Shown piece after piece: positions 16,629 through 26,027 of a stretch of DNA of 64,000 nt. This DNA comes from Spongiibacter marinus (GTDB lineage: Bacteria; Pseudomonadota; Gammaproteobacteria; Pseudomonadales; Spongiibacteraceae), in contig NZ_JAFBBD010000001.1 in NCBI RefSeq assembly GCF_016906995.1, positions 62,001 to 126,000 of the forward strand. The letters are read 5' to 3'. Position numbers and translations under genes: made by a program. The notes beneath the pieces are model-generated. The model saw nothing but the letters and a program-made list of their open reading frames with translations, was not told the DNA's origin and searched no databases. The first letter of the stretch is position 1, and each line of letters starts with the position of its first letter.

Positions 16629-18890
16629 TCAGGGCCCGGGGGGCAATAACTTTTCCATCCCGGATTCGGCCAGCGCGCTGCGCAATAAGGCGCGGACTTC
16701 ATCAGCCGTATCGGCAGCCATCGCGGTTGTTAGCAGGTTTTTCAAGTCACTCATCGTCGACGCTCTAACCACCGCTTTTACACGCAGCAAGCTGTTATCG
16801 TTCATCGAGAGCATGTCGTAGCCCATCGCGGTCAATAGCAGCACCGCTCCGGGGTCGCCAGCCAACTCACCACAAATACCCACCGGCTTACCTTCGGCAT
16901 GCGCGGCATCCACTACATTCAGCAAGCTGCCCAGCACTGCTGGGTGGTAGGCGTGATAGAGATCAGCCACGCGGGTATTATTGCGATCCACCGCTAGCAA
17001 GTATTGCGTCAGGTCATTCGAGCCGACCGACAGAAAATCGACACGACGGGCAAGCTGACGGGCTTGGTACACCGCCGCGGGCACCTCCACCATCACGCCA
17101 ATAGGTGGCAGGCTGATATCCCAACCATCCTCAACCAGCTCATCATAAGCACGGCGCACCAGCACCAGGGCCTCATCCACCTCTTGGACGTTGCTGATCA
17201 TCGGCAACATGATGCGAAGGTTATCTAGCCCCGAGCTCGCCTTGAGCATCGCCCTGACTTGCACCAGAAATATTTCGGGGTGGTCCAACGTAACGCGAAT
17301 GCCGCGCCATCCTAGAAAAGGATTTTCCTCATCAATGGGGAAGTATGGCAGCGCCTTGTCGCCACCAATATCCAGGGTGCGCATGGTGACCGGTAGCGGT
17401 GCAAACGCTAGTAATTGCTCGCGATAAATAATCCGCTGCTCTTCTTCACTGGGGAAGCGTTCTCGCAATAGGAAAGGAATTTCTGTTCGATACAGGCCAA
17501 CGCCCTCTGCCCCGCGATCGAGCGAGCGCGCGACATCCGCCATCAAACCGGTGTTCACCCACAGCGGCATGCGATGGCCATCACGCGTTTCGCTCGGCAA
17601 GTCACGGAGCGCCTCCAGTCCCTGGCTCAGGGCCTGATCTTCCTCAAGCAAGGCCCGAAAATGCTCAGAGACTTCCGGCGTTGGATTGTAGTGCACATAG
17701 CCGCTGTAACCATCAACGACCAGGCTGGCATGCTCTATCTGGGTATAGGGCAAATCGCTTGCCCCCATCACCGTGGGGATGCCCATCGCTCGCGCCAAAA
17801 TCGCAACATGGGAGTTGCTGGAGCCTCTCACCGACACCATGCCCACCAGCTTTTCTCTGGGCACTTCCCCAAGCATCGACGCCGTCAGTTCTTCGCCGAC
17901 CAGGATCGTGTCAGCGGGGTAATCGGTATCGCGCTCGTTACTCGCCTGCAAGTAACTCAACACCCGCCGCCCAAGGTCTTTAATGTCGGTTGCGCGATCT
18001 TTGAAATACGGATCGTCCATCATTTCAAAGGTGTTGATGTGGCCACTGACAACCTGAGCCAATGCCCCTTGCGCCCATTCGCCCTCGCGAATTTTTGCCT
18101 CCACCTCAGACAGCCAGACGCCGTCATCGAGAATTCGCAGATAGACATCGAACAATGCCAGTTCTTCCGGAGACAGTTGCCCGACAAGCTTGCCACTGAG
18201 TTCGCGAATATCGACGCGCACCGCATCGAGCGCCGCCTCAAAGGCCCGTAGCTCTGCGTCGGCGTCCTCGCTGCGGCGCTGAGGCACCGAATGCAACTCA
18301 GCACTGGGAACAATCACTACCGCGCGACCAATGGCCACGCCCGGCGCGCCCGCGATCCCTTTAAACAAGGCAGAAGCGGTCACAGAATCTTGCGTCTTTG
18401 AAATTGAACCGGTTGCTCGCGCGTGGGCCAACACACCTGCCAACTGCGCGGACATGGTGACCAAAAACGCCTCTTCTTCCTCGTCGAAGCGGCGGCTATC
18501 CTTCTGCTGCACAACCAACACCCCCAGCACTTCGCGCTGGTGGATAATGGGTGCCCCCAGGAAAGAGTGGTATTGCTCTTCGCCAATACCCGGTAGCAAT
18601 AAAAAGTTGGGGTGTTTCTCGGCGTGGTCGAGGTTCAGCGGCTCCTCACGGCGCGCCACCTGGCCGACCAACCCCTCGTCGGCCGCCAGGCTCGCTTTCC
18701 CGATTAAATCTGGGTTGAGGCCTTGGTTCGCCATAAAGATGAGACGACCACTCTCGGGGTTGCGAAGGTAGACCGTGCACACCTCGGTGCCCATCACCTC
18801 AGCAATGCGCTCGACAATAATATCCAGCGCTGCCTGCAGATTACCCGCCGCATTAACCGCCTGAACTATTCCTCGCAGCGCCGCCAGCAT
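16629..18890 (-). CDS. ptsP: Phosphoenolpyruvate-protein phosphotransferase PtsP (Enzyme I-Ntr)
   Basis: The 753-residue protein has an N-terminal GAF domain (residues ~1-160), then Enzyme I domains. The phosphorylated His361 lies in GSSNSHVAILARAMGIP, and the PEP-binding TIM-barrel holds GVGLYRTEIPFL, VTMRTLDIGGDKALPY and the GICGELAGDP cysteine. It passes phosphate from PEP to NPr of the nitrogen PTS, which controls potassium and carbon/nitrogen balance. The start overlaps the rppH stop (ATGA), so they are co-translated. The same pair occurs in pseudomonads and enterobacteria. Confidence 0.96.
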   Translation of the reverse strand: MLAALRGIVQAVNAAGNLQAALDIIVERIAEVMGTEVCTVYLRNPESGRLIFMANQGLNPDLIGKASLAADEGLVGQVARREEPLNLDHAEKHPNFLLLPGIGEEQYHSFLGAPIIHQREVLGVLVVQQKDSRRFDEEEEAFLVTMSAQLAGVLAHARATGSISKTQDSVTASALFKGIAGAPGVAIGRAVVIVPSAELHSVPQRRSEDADAELRAFEAALDAVRVDIRELSGKLVGQLSPEELALFDVYLRILDDGVWLSEVEAKIREGEWAQGALAQVVSGHINTFEMMDDPYFKDRATDIKDLGRRVLSYLQASNERDTDYPADTILVGEELTASMLGEVPREKLVGMVSVRGSSNSHVAILARAMGIPTVMGASDLPYTQIEHASLVVDGYSGYVHYNPTPEVSEHFRALLEEDQALSQGLEALRDLPSETRDGHRMPLWVNTGLMADVARSLDRGAEGVGLYRTEIPFLLRERFPSEEEQRIIYREQLLAFAPLPVTMRTLDIGGDKALPYFPIDEENPFLGWRGIRVTLDHPEIFLVQVRAMLKASSGLDNLRIMLPMISNVQEVDEALVLVRRAYDELVEDGWDISLPPIGVMVEVPAAVYQARQLARRVDFLSVGSNDLTQYLLAVDRNNTRVADLYHAYHPAVLGSLLNVVDAAHAEGKPVGICGELAGDPGAVLLLTAMGYDMLSMNDNSLLRVKAVVRASTMSDLKNLLTTAMAADTADEVRALLRSALAESGMEKLLPPGP

Positions 18891-19396
18891 CAGCTTGAAT
18901 GACTCCCTTGGGTATCTCGCAGTAGACGAACATGCCTGCCCGCCAGCTCTTTCATCGCGCGGCGGTATACTTCACGCTTAAAGGCCACCACCTGGCCGAG
19001 TGGATACCAGTAGCTCACCCACTGCCAATAATCAAACTCTGGCTTGCGGCCACAATTAAAGCGGATATCGGCCTCATTACCGACCATTCGCAACAAAAAC
19101 CACTTTTGCTTCTGACCGATACACAGCGGCTTATTGTCTTTACGAATCAGCCGTTTGGGCAATCGGTAGCGCAACCAACCGCGCGTGCAAGCGAGAATTT
19201 CAACATCACTTTCTCTCAGGCCAACTTCTTCATAAAGCTCGCGGTACAGGGCCTGCTCTGGGGTTTCGCCGTCGTTAATCCCACCCTGGGGAAATTGCCA
19301 GGCGCTCTGACCGACACGGCGCGCCCACAACACCTGACCGCAGTCATTGGCGATAACAATGCCAACGTTGGGACGAAATCCATCCGAATCAATCAC
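18890..19396 (-). CDS. rppH: RNA pyrophosphohydrolase
   Basis: The 168-residue Nudix hydrolase removes pyrophosphate from mRNA 5' ends and so triggers RNase E decay. The N-terminus [23 protein letters not shown] is typical, and the Nudix box [23 protein letters not shown] is complete. KQKWFLLRM and the following segment also match RppH. It overlaps ptsP by four bases. The gene is divergent from the HAD phosphatase at 19611 with 214 bases between starts; that gap holds an imperfect palindrome CCACAAATTCGTGG near 19439 but nothing else I can name. Confidence 0.96.
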   Translation of the reverse strand: MIDSDGFRPNVGIVIANDCGQVLWARRVGQSAWQFPQGGINDGETPEQALYRELYEEVGLRESDVEILACTRGWLRYRLPKRLIRKDNKPLCIGQKQKWFLLRMVGNEADIRFNCGRKPEFDYWQWVSYWYPLGQVVAFKREVYRRAMKELAGRHVRLLRDTQGSHSS

Positions 19397-19610
19397 ATGC
19401 TCACCTGTGTTAACGTTTTTTTCTAATTTGATCTATTGTTCCACAAATTCGTGGAGCTGGGAATTCGCCCCAGCGGCTGCAAATTCGCGCAGTGCTGCCA
19501 ATGCCAGAGCAGACAAGGCAAAAGCCGATGCAAAAGCCACGCCGAGAAGCTATGCTTGCCGTTTTTGCAGTCACGCCCAGCCAACGGGCCTAGTTAAGTA
19601 AGGGTTTACG

Positions 19611-20264
19611 ATGACCTTGGCGATATTCGACCTCGACAACACCCTGATTGCCGGTGACAGTGATCACGCCTGGGGGGAATTCCTCGTCGAGCGGGGCCTC
19701 GTGGATGGTGACGAACACCGTCGGCGCAATGATGAATTCTATCAACAATACCAACAGGGTGGCCTCGACATCGAAGCCTACCTGCGCTTCGCCCTTGCCC
19801 CCATCGCCGGGAAATCACCGGCAGAGCTATCCGCCCTGCATCAAGACTTTATGGCGAGTTACATTACCCCCATGCGCCTGCCGCGAGCACAGGCTCTGAT
19901 CGACAAGCATCGCCAGCAGGGACATTGCCTAATGATTATTACCGCCACTAACCGCTTTGTCACCGAGCCCATTGCGCGCGCCATGGGCATTAAGGTGATG
20001 TTAGCCAGCGAGCCTGAGCTCCGCGATGGACGCTACACCGGAGACAGCACCGATATACCGTGCTTCCAAGCAGGCAAGGTTTTGCGCCTGCAGCGCTGGC
20101 TACGCGAAAATGGTGAGACGCTCACAGGCAGTTATTTTTACAGTGACTCCCACAACGATCTACCCTTGCTGAAGCACGTCGACAACCCCGTGGCTGTCGA
20201 CCCCGACGATACCTTGCGCGCCGCCGCCGAAGAAGCCGGCTGGCCAATTGTGAGTTTACGCTGA
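19611..20264 (+). CDS. HAD-IB family phosphatase, possibly histidinol-phosphatase
   Basis: The 217-residue protein starts with the HAD motif I DLDNTL (Asp7 nucleophile, Asp9), has motif II in MIITATNR, and motif III/IV as YFYSDSHNDLPLL. It belongs to the SerB-like HAD-IB group. A member beside rppH-ptsP in P. aeruginosa (PA0335) has been reported to be a histidinol-phosphatase; the same location here suggests, but does not prove, the same role. A phosphoserine phosphatase or other small-phosphate activity is the alternative. It converges on gcvH. Confidence 0.8.
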   Translation: MTLAIFDLDNTLIAGDSDHAWGEFLVERGLVDGDEHRRRNDEFYQQYQQGGLDIEAYLRFALAPIAGKSPAELSALHQDFMASYITPMRLPRAQALIDKHRQQGHCLMIITATNRFVTEPIARAMGIKVMLASEPELRDGRYTGDSTDIPCFQAGKVLRLQRWLRENGETLTGSYFYSDSHNDLPLLKHVDNPVAVDPDDTLRAAAEEAGWPIVSLR

Positions 20265-20266
20265 GC

Positions 20267-20303
20267 AAAAAAACGGCGGCACACGCTATTGCGAGGCCGC
20301 CGT
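20267..20303 (-). terminator. Rho-independent terminator of gcvH
   Basis: Arms ACGGCGGC (20273-20280) and GCCGCCGT (20296-20303) are exact complements. Seven A on the plus strand (20267-20273) give a T-tract in the minus direction, 20 bases after the gcvH stop. It may also stop transcription of the HAD gene weakly. Confidence 0.85.
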
Positions 20304-20322
20304 CATCGCGTAGAAGGCGAGA

Positions 20323-20709
20323 TTAGCCTTCACATTGTGCGTCGTAATCGTCGTTGCTAAGTAGGTTATCCAGTTCGCTAACGTCGCTAGGCTTCAAACG
20401 GAAGAACCAACCGTCGCTGTAGGGGTATTCATTTACCGTTTCGGGGCTTTCTTCAAGCGCGTCGTTCACGGCAACGACTTCGCCCGACACCGGCGCGTAA
20501 ATGTCAGAAGCCGCTTTCACTGACTCGACCACCGCCGCCTCTTCACCGGCACCATATTCCGCGCCCACTTCTGGCAGCTCTACGAAGACTACGTCGCCGA
20601 GCGAGTCCTGCGCGTGATGGGTGATGCCCACAGTAACAGTGCCGTCTTCTTCCAAGCGAGCCCACTCATGGCTGCTGGCATACTTCAGTTCGCTGGGGGT
20701 GTTGCTCAT
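20323..20709 (-). CDS. gcvH: Glycine cleavage system H protein
   Basis: The 128-residue carrier protein shuttles the aminomethyl group of glycine on a lipoyl-lysine. The lipoylation site is visible in [27 protein letters not shown], and the N-terminal [22 protein letters not shown] is typical. The gene stands alone: gcvT and gcvP do not flank it here, although in P. aeruginosa the corresponding interval next to the iron transporter holds a complete gcvTHP set. The protein may serve distant GcvT/GcvP partners, or act in lipoate transfer. Confidence 0.96.
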   Translation of the reverse strand: MSNTPSELKYASSHEWARLEEDGTVTVGITHHAQDSLGDVVFVELPEVGAEYGAGEEAAVVESVKAASDIYAPVSGEVVAVNDALEESPETVNEYPYSDGWFFRLKPSDVSELDNLLSNDDYDAQCEG

Positions 20710-20778
20710 GGAGCGCTCCTGGCTGACAAGGGATATTTGCAGCGCATTTTACCGCCGCTGCCGGCAAATACAAAGGCC

Positions 20779-22428
20779 TCAGCGCCCGCGACTGGCACGA
20801 ATGCTTAACATCACCGGTATTAAACCCGCCAATACCAGCGTCAGGGCAGGCAACGCCGCCAACTGCCACTGTCCTTCAGCCGTCATTTCAAATATCCGCA
20901 CCGCCAAGGTGTCCCAGCCAAAAGGCCGCAACAACAGCGTGGCAGGCATTTCTTTCATCACATCGACAAACACCAACACCAGAGCCGTCAACACGCCCGG
21001 GCGCAACATCGGCAGATAAACCTCCCAAAGCAGGCGCCAATTCCCCGCGCCCAGGGTTCTGGCCACTTCGGGCAAACTCGGTTTCACTCGTTCTAAAGCC
21101 GAGTCCAGCGGACCACTGGCAACCGCTAAAAAACGAATCCAGTAAGCGGCCAGCAGGGTCAGCACGGTTCCCATTAACAAGGGCTGGGGGTCAAGCCCCA
21201 GCCACGCTTGAAGCGGCAGCAGCCACTGTCGATCAAGCCAACTGAATGACAGCATAATTCCCACTGCCAACACCGACCCGGGCAGCGCGTAGCCCAGCTG
21301 CGCGGCGGCAAAGATACTACCCCAGCGACCGCGACTGAAACGGCGACAAAAGGCCAGCAGTAGCGCCAGGGTAACGGTAAGCGCAGCAGCCATGGCAGCC
21401 AACCAAAGGGAGTGACCAAGCAGGGCAAAGAAACGCGATGTCAGCTGACTTACCCCCTCGCCCACGGCCCAGTCCAGCAATTGCAGCATGGGCAATACAA
21501 AGGCAAACGCCAAAATCAACGCGCAATAAGCGCTCACCAGGCCAGCCAACACCGGCGGCAGCGGAAAGCGCCTTAGGTGCTGCAGCTTCGCCCCCTGAAC
21601 AAACAGCCCGTGTCCACGCGAGCGCCGCTCAGCAAACAGCGTCACGCCAACGAAAAGTAGCAGTAACGATGCCAACTGCGCAGCAGCTTGCAGACTGAAG
21701 AAGCCGAACCAAGACTTGTAGATGGCGGTGGTAAAGGTGTCGTAATTAAACACCGCAACCGTGCCAAAATCCGCTAGGGTTTCCATTAATGCCAAGCCCA
21801 CACCGGCAGCGATTGCCGGTCGCGCCATCGGCAGTGCCACTCGGAAAAAGGCTTGGCGACTGGTGCAACCCAACACTCGTGCCACTTCCAACGTCTCGCT
21901 ACTTTGAGACAGAAAGGCACTGCGCGCCAGCATGTAAACGTAGGGGTACAAAACCAGGGAAAATACGACGATTACACTGGCCCGATTGCGCACATCGATG
22001 CCCCAACCGGCGCCTAACAGCTCCCGCAGTTGCGTCTGCAATGGGCCGCCAAAGTCGAACACTCCCAGTACAACGAAGGCCATAACATATGCGGGCACTG
22101 CCAGCGGCAACATCAACAACCATTCAAATGCCGCGCGCCCAGGGAACTGGCACATGACCGTGAACCAAGCCAGACTGACGCCGATCACTGAGACCAAAAC
22201 ACCGACACCAAGCATCAGGAACAGGGTATTTGCCACCAGACGGGGCAATTGCGTATCAACCAGATGCTGCCATATCTCAACTTCCGGGCTTAACCAGCTG
22301 CTCGCCAGTACCACAACGGGCACCAGCACCGCGCAGACCAGCGCCACCCCCGCCACCCTGAGTAGCCACAGTGGCGTCGGCCGCAAGCGCCGCTGATTCG
22401 CCACGCGGGCACGCTGGGCAAGTTGCAT
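20779..22428 (-). CDS. fbpB: Iron(III) ABC transporter permease (FbpB type)
   Basis: The 549-residue protein has about twelve transmembrane helices arranged as two BPD-permease halves, the usual size of FbpB/SfuB/HitB. EAA-type loops are visible at EVARVLGCTSRQAFFRVALPMARPAI (first half) and EVARTLGAGNWRLLWEVYLPMLRPGV (second half). It moves Fe3+ from the periplasmic binding protein across the inner membrane. Its ATG follows the binding-protein stop without a gap. No ATP-binding subunit gene follows; gcvH comes next, so the ATPase must be encoded elsewhere. Confidence 0.93.
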   Translation of the reverse strand: MQLAQRARVANQRRLRPTPLWLLRVAGVALVCAVLVPVVVLASSWLSPEVEIWQHLVDTQLPRLVANTLFLMLGVGVLVSVIGVSLAWFTVMCQFPGRAAFEWLLMLPLAVPAYVMAFVVLGVFDFGGPLQTQLRELLGAGWGIDVRNRASVIVVFSLVLYPYVYMLARSAFLSQSSETLEVARVLGCTSRQAFFRVALPMARPAIAAGVGLALMETLADFGTVAVFNYDTFTTAIYKSWFGFFSLQAAAQLASLLLLFVGVTLFAERRSRGHGLFVQGAKLQHLRRFPLPPVLAGLVSAYCALILAFAFVLPMLQLLDWAVGEGVSQLTSRFFALLGHSLWLAAMAAALTVTLALLLAFCRRFSRGRWGSIFAAAQLGYALPGSVLAVGIMLSFSWLDRQWLLPLQAWLGLDPQPLLMGTVLTLLAAYWIRFLAVASGPLDSALERVKPSLPEVARTLGAGNWRLLWEVYLPMLRPGVLTALVLVFVDVMKEMPATLLLRPFGWDTLAVRIFEMTAEGQWQLAALPALTLVLAGLIPVMLSIRASRGR

Positions 22429-23454
22429 CTAGCGGTAACCCACGCGGTCCATCATTCGGATAGCTTCCGCCTGCAAGCGACCCGCTTCCACAACGGGGAC
22501 TTGATCAGCCTTAAAATCGCCCCAGTGCTGAAGCAGGGATGAAGGAGGCGTGTTGCGATTCACCGGAAATTCCTGATTCAACTCTGCAAACGCATGCTGA
22601 GCGTCCGCCTCGGACAACCATTCCAACAATGACATCGCCAATGCTTTTTGCTTGCTGGCCGCAGTCACGCCAGCGCCGGAGATATTAACGTGCACACCGC
22701 GGTTAAACGGCGCTTCACCGGTTTGGTTCGCCCAAAACAGGTCCACCGGCAAGGAGGGATCATCTGCCTTCATGCGCGCCAGGTAGTAGGTATTCACAAT
22801 ACCCACATCGCACTGACCGGCGGCAATGGCCTCAATTACTTTGTTATCACTGGAGAAGGGCGGCACCGCCAAATTATCGACCCAAGCCGCCAATACCCGC
22901 TCGGTGTTCTCAGCACCATCGGCGCTAATCATCGTGGCAACCAGCGACTGGTTGTACACCTTCTTTGCCGTGCGCAAGCACAGGCGCCCCGCCCACTGCG
23001 GCTCTGCAAGTGCCTCATAACTACTCAACGCCTCGGGCTTTACGCGCTCACTCGAGTACACAATGGTGCGGGCGCGAATGGAGAGCCCCGTCCAGCGACC
23101 CTCTGGGTCACGCAGAGATTCAGGCACATTATTGTTTAGCACCGACGACGTCTGAGCAGCCAACAAGCCCTGCTGCGCGGCTTGCCAGAGATTGCCAACA
23201 TCAACCGTTACCAAAATATCAGCCGGCGTATTCTCTCCCTCGGCACGCAAGCGCGCCAGCAGCGGCCCGGCAGAGTCCGTCACGTAGCGAATATTCACGC
23301 CCGTCTCAGCAGTATATTGGTCGAAAATCGGTTTAATCAGCTGCTCTATGCGCGAGCTGTAAACAACCAATTCAGGCCCAGAGGGCTCTTCGCTTCGGCC
23401 ACAGGCCACCAAAGAAAGTAACAAGCTAAACACTAGCGCCGAGCGAAATATCAT
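22429..23454 (-). CDS. fbpA: Iron(III) ABC transporter substrate-binding lipoprotein (FbpA type)
   Basis: The 341-residue protein starts at ATG 23454, with AGGA 10 bases upstream; the longer frame has no such support. It begins with a lipoprotein signal with lipobox LVAC (Cys18), then the type-2 binding-protein fold ELVVYSSRIEQLIKPIFDQYTAETG. The region QCDVGIVNTYYLARM holds the paired tyrosines that bind Fe3+ in this family. It is the first gene of a two-gene operon with the permease, preceded by a Fur box overlapping its promoter, so it should be expressed under iron limitation. Confidence 0.93.
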   Translation of the reverse strand: MIFRSALVFSLLLSLVACGRSEEPSGPELVVYSSRIEQLIKPIFDQYTAETGVNIRYVTDSAGPLLARLRAEGENTPADILVTVDVGNLWQAAQQGLLAAQTSSVLNNNVPESLRDPEGRWTGLSIRARTIVYSSERVKPEALSSYEALAEPQWAGRLCLRTAKKVYNQSLVATMISADGAENTERVLAAWVDNLAVPPFSSDNKVIEAIAAGQCDVGIVNTYYLARMKADDPSLPVDLFWANQTGEAPFNRGVHVNISGAGVTAASKQKALAMSLLEWLSEADAQHAFAELNQEFPVNRNTPPSSLLQHWGDFKADQVPVVEAGRLQAEAIRMMDRVGYR

Positions 23455-23500
23455 AATGGGCAGGTCCTTAACGGTAAGAAGGCAAGAAATCTTCAGCATC

Positions 23501-23519
23501 AATGATAATAATTATCATT
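23501..23519. promoter_or_regulatory. Fur box
   Basis: A perfect 9-1-9 palindrome, AATGATAAT A ATTATCATT, very close to the consensus Fur operator. It lies 46 bases upstream of the fbpA ATG and covers the -10 element and spacer of its promoter. Iron-bound Fur would block transcription. Confidence 0.93.
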
Positions 23520-23530
23520 TAATGACTCAA
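23502..23530 (-). promoter_or_regulatory. Sigma70-type promoter of fbpAB
   Basis: On the minus strand TTGAGT (23525-23530) and TATCAT (23502-23507) are separated by 17 bases. The -10 element lies inside the Fur box. Confidence 0.65.
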
Positions 23531-23553
23531 GTTTTACTTCTCGGGGAAATGGG

Positions 23554-24777
23554 TCAGCGACGCGCCAGCCCCATCGCGCGAGCAACAATCTGGCGCTTGA
23601 TAGGCACTGCTCGATCTAACCAGCTCATGCCCGCATTTCTCAGCAGGCGCAATGGCAGGGCTTGGCTGGCAAACAGATTTTGAAAGCCTTCCATCGCCGC
23701 CATCATCGCCAGGTTTTCGCCCTTGCGTCGCCGTTGATAACGCGACAGCAGCAGCTCATCAGAGAGTGGCAGGCCGCGCGCCAAGGCACGCTGACATTCC
23801 TCGGCGAGAACCTCGGCATCGGCGAAGCCCAAATTAATTCCCTGCCCAGCCAGCGGGTGGATGGTGTGCGCGGCATCGCCAATAAGGGCGATACCCTGCT
23901 GAAAATAGCGCTGAGCGTGGCGCTGGCGCAGCGGGAAACGGACGCGCCGGCTGGCCGCATTGATACGCCCGAGCCGCCCTTCAAAATGCTGGGCCAGCGC
24001 CAGGCAAAAGGCGTCGTCATCCATCGCCATTAGCGTATCGGCCAGCTCGGGCTTTGCCGACCAGACGATTGAACTAAAGTTTTGCGCGCCATCGCGGTCG
24101 GGCAAGGGCAAGAACGCCAGCGGCCCCTCTGGCAGAAAACGCTGCCACGCCGTAGCGCGATGGGGCTTTTCGGTCTCCACGGTACACACAATCGCGTGGT
24201 GCTGATAATCCCACTCGCGGGTTTGAAAACCACCCCAGTCACGCAAACGCGAATTGGCGCCGTCTGCGGCAACAATCAACGGCGCCTGTAATAGCCGCCC
24301 GTCATTTAACTGCAACTGCCCGTGATCACCACTTCGCACCCAGGCCGCAACAGGACTGTTAAACAGCAGGCGCACGCGGCTGTCTCGCAAACGGTTGTGC
24401 AGCGCAGCGGTTACCAAGCGATTCTCGGCAATATGCCCCAGGGCCAACTCACCGACCTCATCGGCCGAAAAATGAATTTCACCGGTGCCCTCAGCATCCC
24501 AAACAACCATTTCCTGATAGGGGCACACCCGCCTTTCTACCACCGCAGACCACGCTCCCAGCCGCTGTAGGAAGCGACGCGACGCGTCAGTCAGCGCACT
24601 GACTCTGGCGTCATAGTCCATTACGGTTTCATCAAGCGGCGGCCACCCTTCGCGCTCTGGCTGGGCATCGATCACGACAATATCCAGCGGCTGTTCCGCC
24701 ATCGCCAGCGCGAAGGCAGCACCGGCCAGCCCGGCACCGACCACAATAATGTCAAATTTTTCCAGTCGGTCTGTCAC
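23554..24777 (-). CDS. ubiI: UbiH/UbiF/VisC family FAD-dependent hydroxylase, UbiI-like
   Basis: The 407-residue flavoprotein has an N-terminal FAD dinucleotide site (DIIVVGAGLAGAAFALAMAE), the DARVSALTDASRRFL segment, and the second FAD motif GIALIGDAAHTIHPLAGQGINLGFADAEVL of ubiquinone hydroxylases. As the gene next to ubiH it corresponds to E. coli visC/ubiI, which adds the C5 hydroxyl in ubiquinone synthesis. The start is GTG 24777, which shares bases with the ubiH stop (GTGA). Which ring position it hydroxylates is inferred from synteny only. Confidence 0.9.
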   Translation of the reverse strand: MTDRLEKFDIIVVGAGLAGAAFALAMAEQPLDIVVIDAQPEREGWPPLDETVMDYDARVSALTDASRRFLQRLGAWSAVVERRVCPYQEMVVWDAEGTGEIHFSADEVGELALGHIAENRLVTAALHNRLRDSRVRLLFNSPVAAWVRSGDHGQLQLNDGRLLQAPLIVAADGANSRLRDWGGFQTREWDYQHHAIVCTVETEKPHRATAWQRFLPEGPLAFLPLPDRDGAQNFSSIVWSAKPELADTLMAMDDDAFCLALAQHFEGRLGRINAASRRVRFPLRQRHAQRYFQQGIALIGDAAHTIHPLAGQGINLGFADAEVLAEECQRALARGLPLSDELLLSRYQRRRKGENLAMMAAMEGFQNLFASQALPLRLLRNAGMSWLDRAVPIKRQIVARAMGLARR

Positions 24778-26027
24778 AGCGGCAGCTCCATGTCTCGGCC
24801 TTTTATCACACCCGCAGCGCGCGCGGTAAAGCGCGATTTTATCGGCTTGCTGGCATCGAGCATGACCAGCCCCATATTCCTCGCCAGGCTCAGTACAGGC
24901 TGACGGTTACTAAATAGTTTGGTTAAGCGGTCCGAGAACAAGGTCGTCACCTGCTGGTCGGTATGCTGACTGCGCAAATAGCCCTGCAAGACCGACAGCT
25001 CACCCGCACTGAGTCCCTGTGCAACCGCTGCGGCAACACGCTGGGCCAGCGCATCGGCGTCGCGCAGGGCGAGGTTAAAGCCCTGCCCTGCCACGGGGTG
25101 AAGTGAATGCGCAGCGTTGCCCATCACCACAATATTTCGCCGTACTTGTTCCTCAGCAAAACTGAGGCGAAGCGGGAAGGCCACGCGCTGCCCCACTTTT
25201 AGTAAGCGACCCAAACGGTGGCCAAACTGCTGCTGCAAGCGCGCCAGAAAGACCTCATCAGTCCAATTCATCGCCGCGTCGGCGTCATCCTCGGGAAAGG
25301 TCCATACCAGGGCAGAGCGCGACTGACCTTGCTCGTCCGGCAAGAGCGGCAACATCGCGATAGGCCCTTCGGCAGTGAAGCGCTCGTAGGCGGTTCCGCC
25401 ATGCGGCAGCTCGGTGGCGATATTGGCGATCACGGCCGTTTGCGCATATTCATCCACACGGCGGTGAATCCCCAGGCGCTGGCACAGTCCCGAATCGGCC
25501 CCGTCGGCGATGACCAGCAAAGACGCGCTGCAGGATGTTTCCCCGCCCTCGGCTTGTAAATCCAGCTGCACGTTGGCGGCCATTGGCGTTACCGCCTCGA
25601 CACTGGCCGGGGAGATAAACTGTACATTGGTATGACGCCGCAGATGGTTAAGCAGTACATTGCCCAGCCACGCGTTCTCAATAACATAGCCCAGCGCGGG
25701 CCACTCCAGTTCACCGCAATGCATTAGCGCACTGCCAAAATGGCCTCGATCAGAAACCTGGATATTCAGAATATCGGCAACGTGGTTCTCCAGCGTCGAC
25801 CAAAGCTCCAGGTTCTCAAAAATTTGTCGGCTGCCGTATGACAGCGCGGTGGACCTGGCATCAAAACTGGGCCGATAACTCGGCCCCGTGTCGCTGAGCG
25901 GAGGCAGGGGAAAGCTCTCAACCACGGCAATTTTTAACTGGCCCTGGCTGTGTTTGTGCAAGCTCAGGGCAAGGCTGGCGCCAACCATGCCGCCACCGGC
26001 AATCAGCACATCGTAGTCAACGTCCAT
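24774..26027 (-). CDS. ubiH: 2-octaprenyl-6-methoxyphenol hydroxylase UbiH
   Basis: The 417-residue FAD enzyme begins YDVLIAGGGMVGASLALSL and contains DARSTALSYGSRQIFE, the RSALVWTF segment and NIVVMGNAAHSLHPVAGQGFNLALRDADAL. These are typical of UbiH, which hydroxylates C6 of the ubiquinone ring precursor. It overlaps pepP upstream by 11 bases and ubiI downstream by 4, so the three form a tightly coupled operon with ygfB, as in E. coli (ygfB-pepP-ubiH-visC). Confidence 0.94.
   Translation of the reverse strand: MDVDYDVLIAGGGMVGASLALSLHKHSQGQLKIAVVESFPLPPLSDTGPSYRPSFDARSTALSYGSRQIFENLELWSTLENHVADILNIQVSDRGHFGSALMHCGELEWPALGYVIENAWLGNVLLNHLRRHTNVQFISPASVEAVTPMAANVQLDLQAEGGETSCSASLLVIADGADSGLCQRLGIHRRVDEYAQTAVIANIATELPHGGTAYERFTAEGPIAMLPLLPDEQGQSRSALVWTFPEDDADAAMNWTDEVFLARLQQQFGHRLGRLLKVGQRVAFPLRLSFAEEQVRRNIVVMGNAAHSLHPVAGQGFNLALRDADALAQRVAAAVAQGLSAGELSVLQGYLRSQHTDQQVTTLFSDRLTKLFSNRQPVLSLARNMGLVMLDASKPIKSRFTARAAGVIKGRDMELPL

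Noticed and set aside
19397-19610. A small gene between rppH and the HAD phosphatase
   Set aside because: The plus-strand frame here overlaps rppH, is Ala/Ser-rich and lacks a ribosome site; nothing supports coding.
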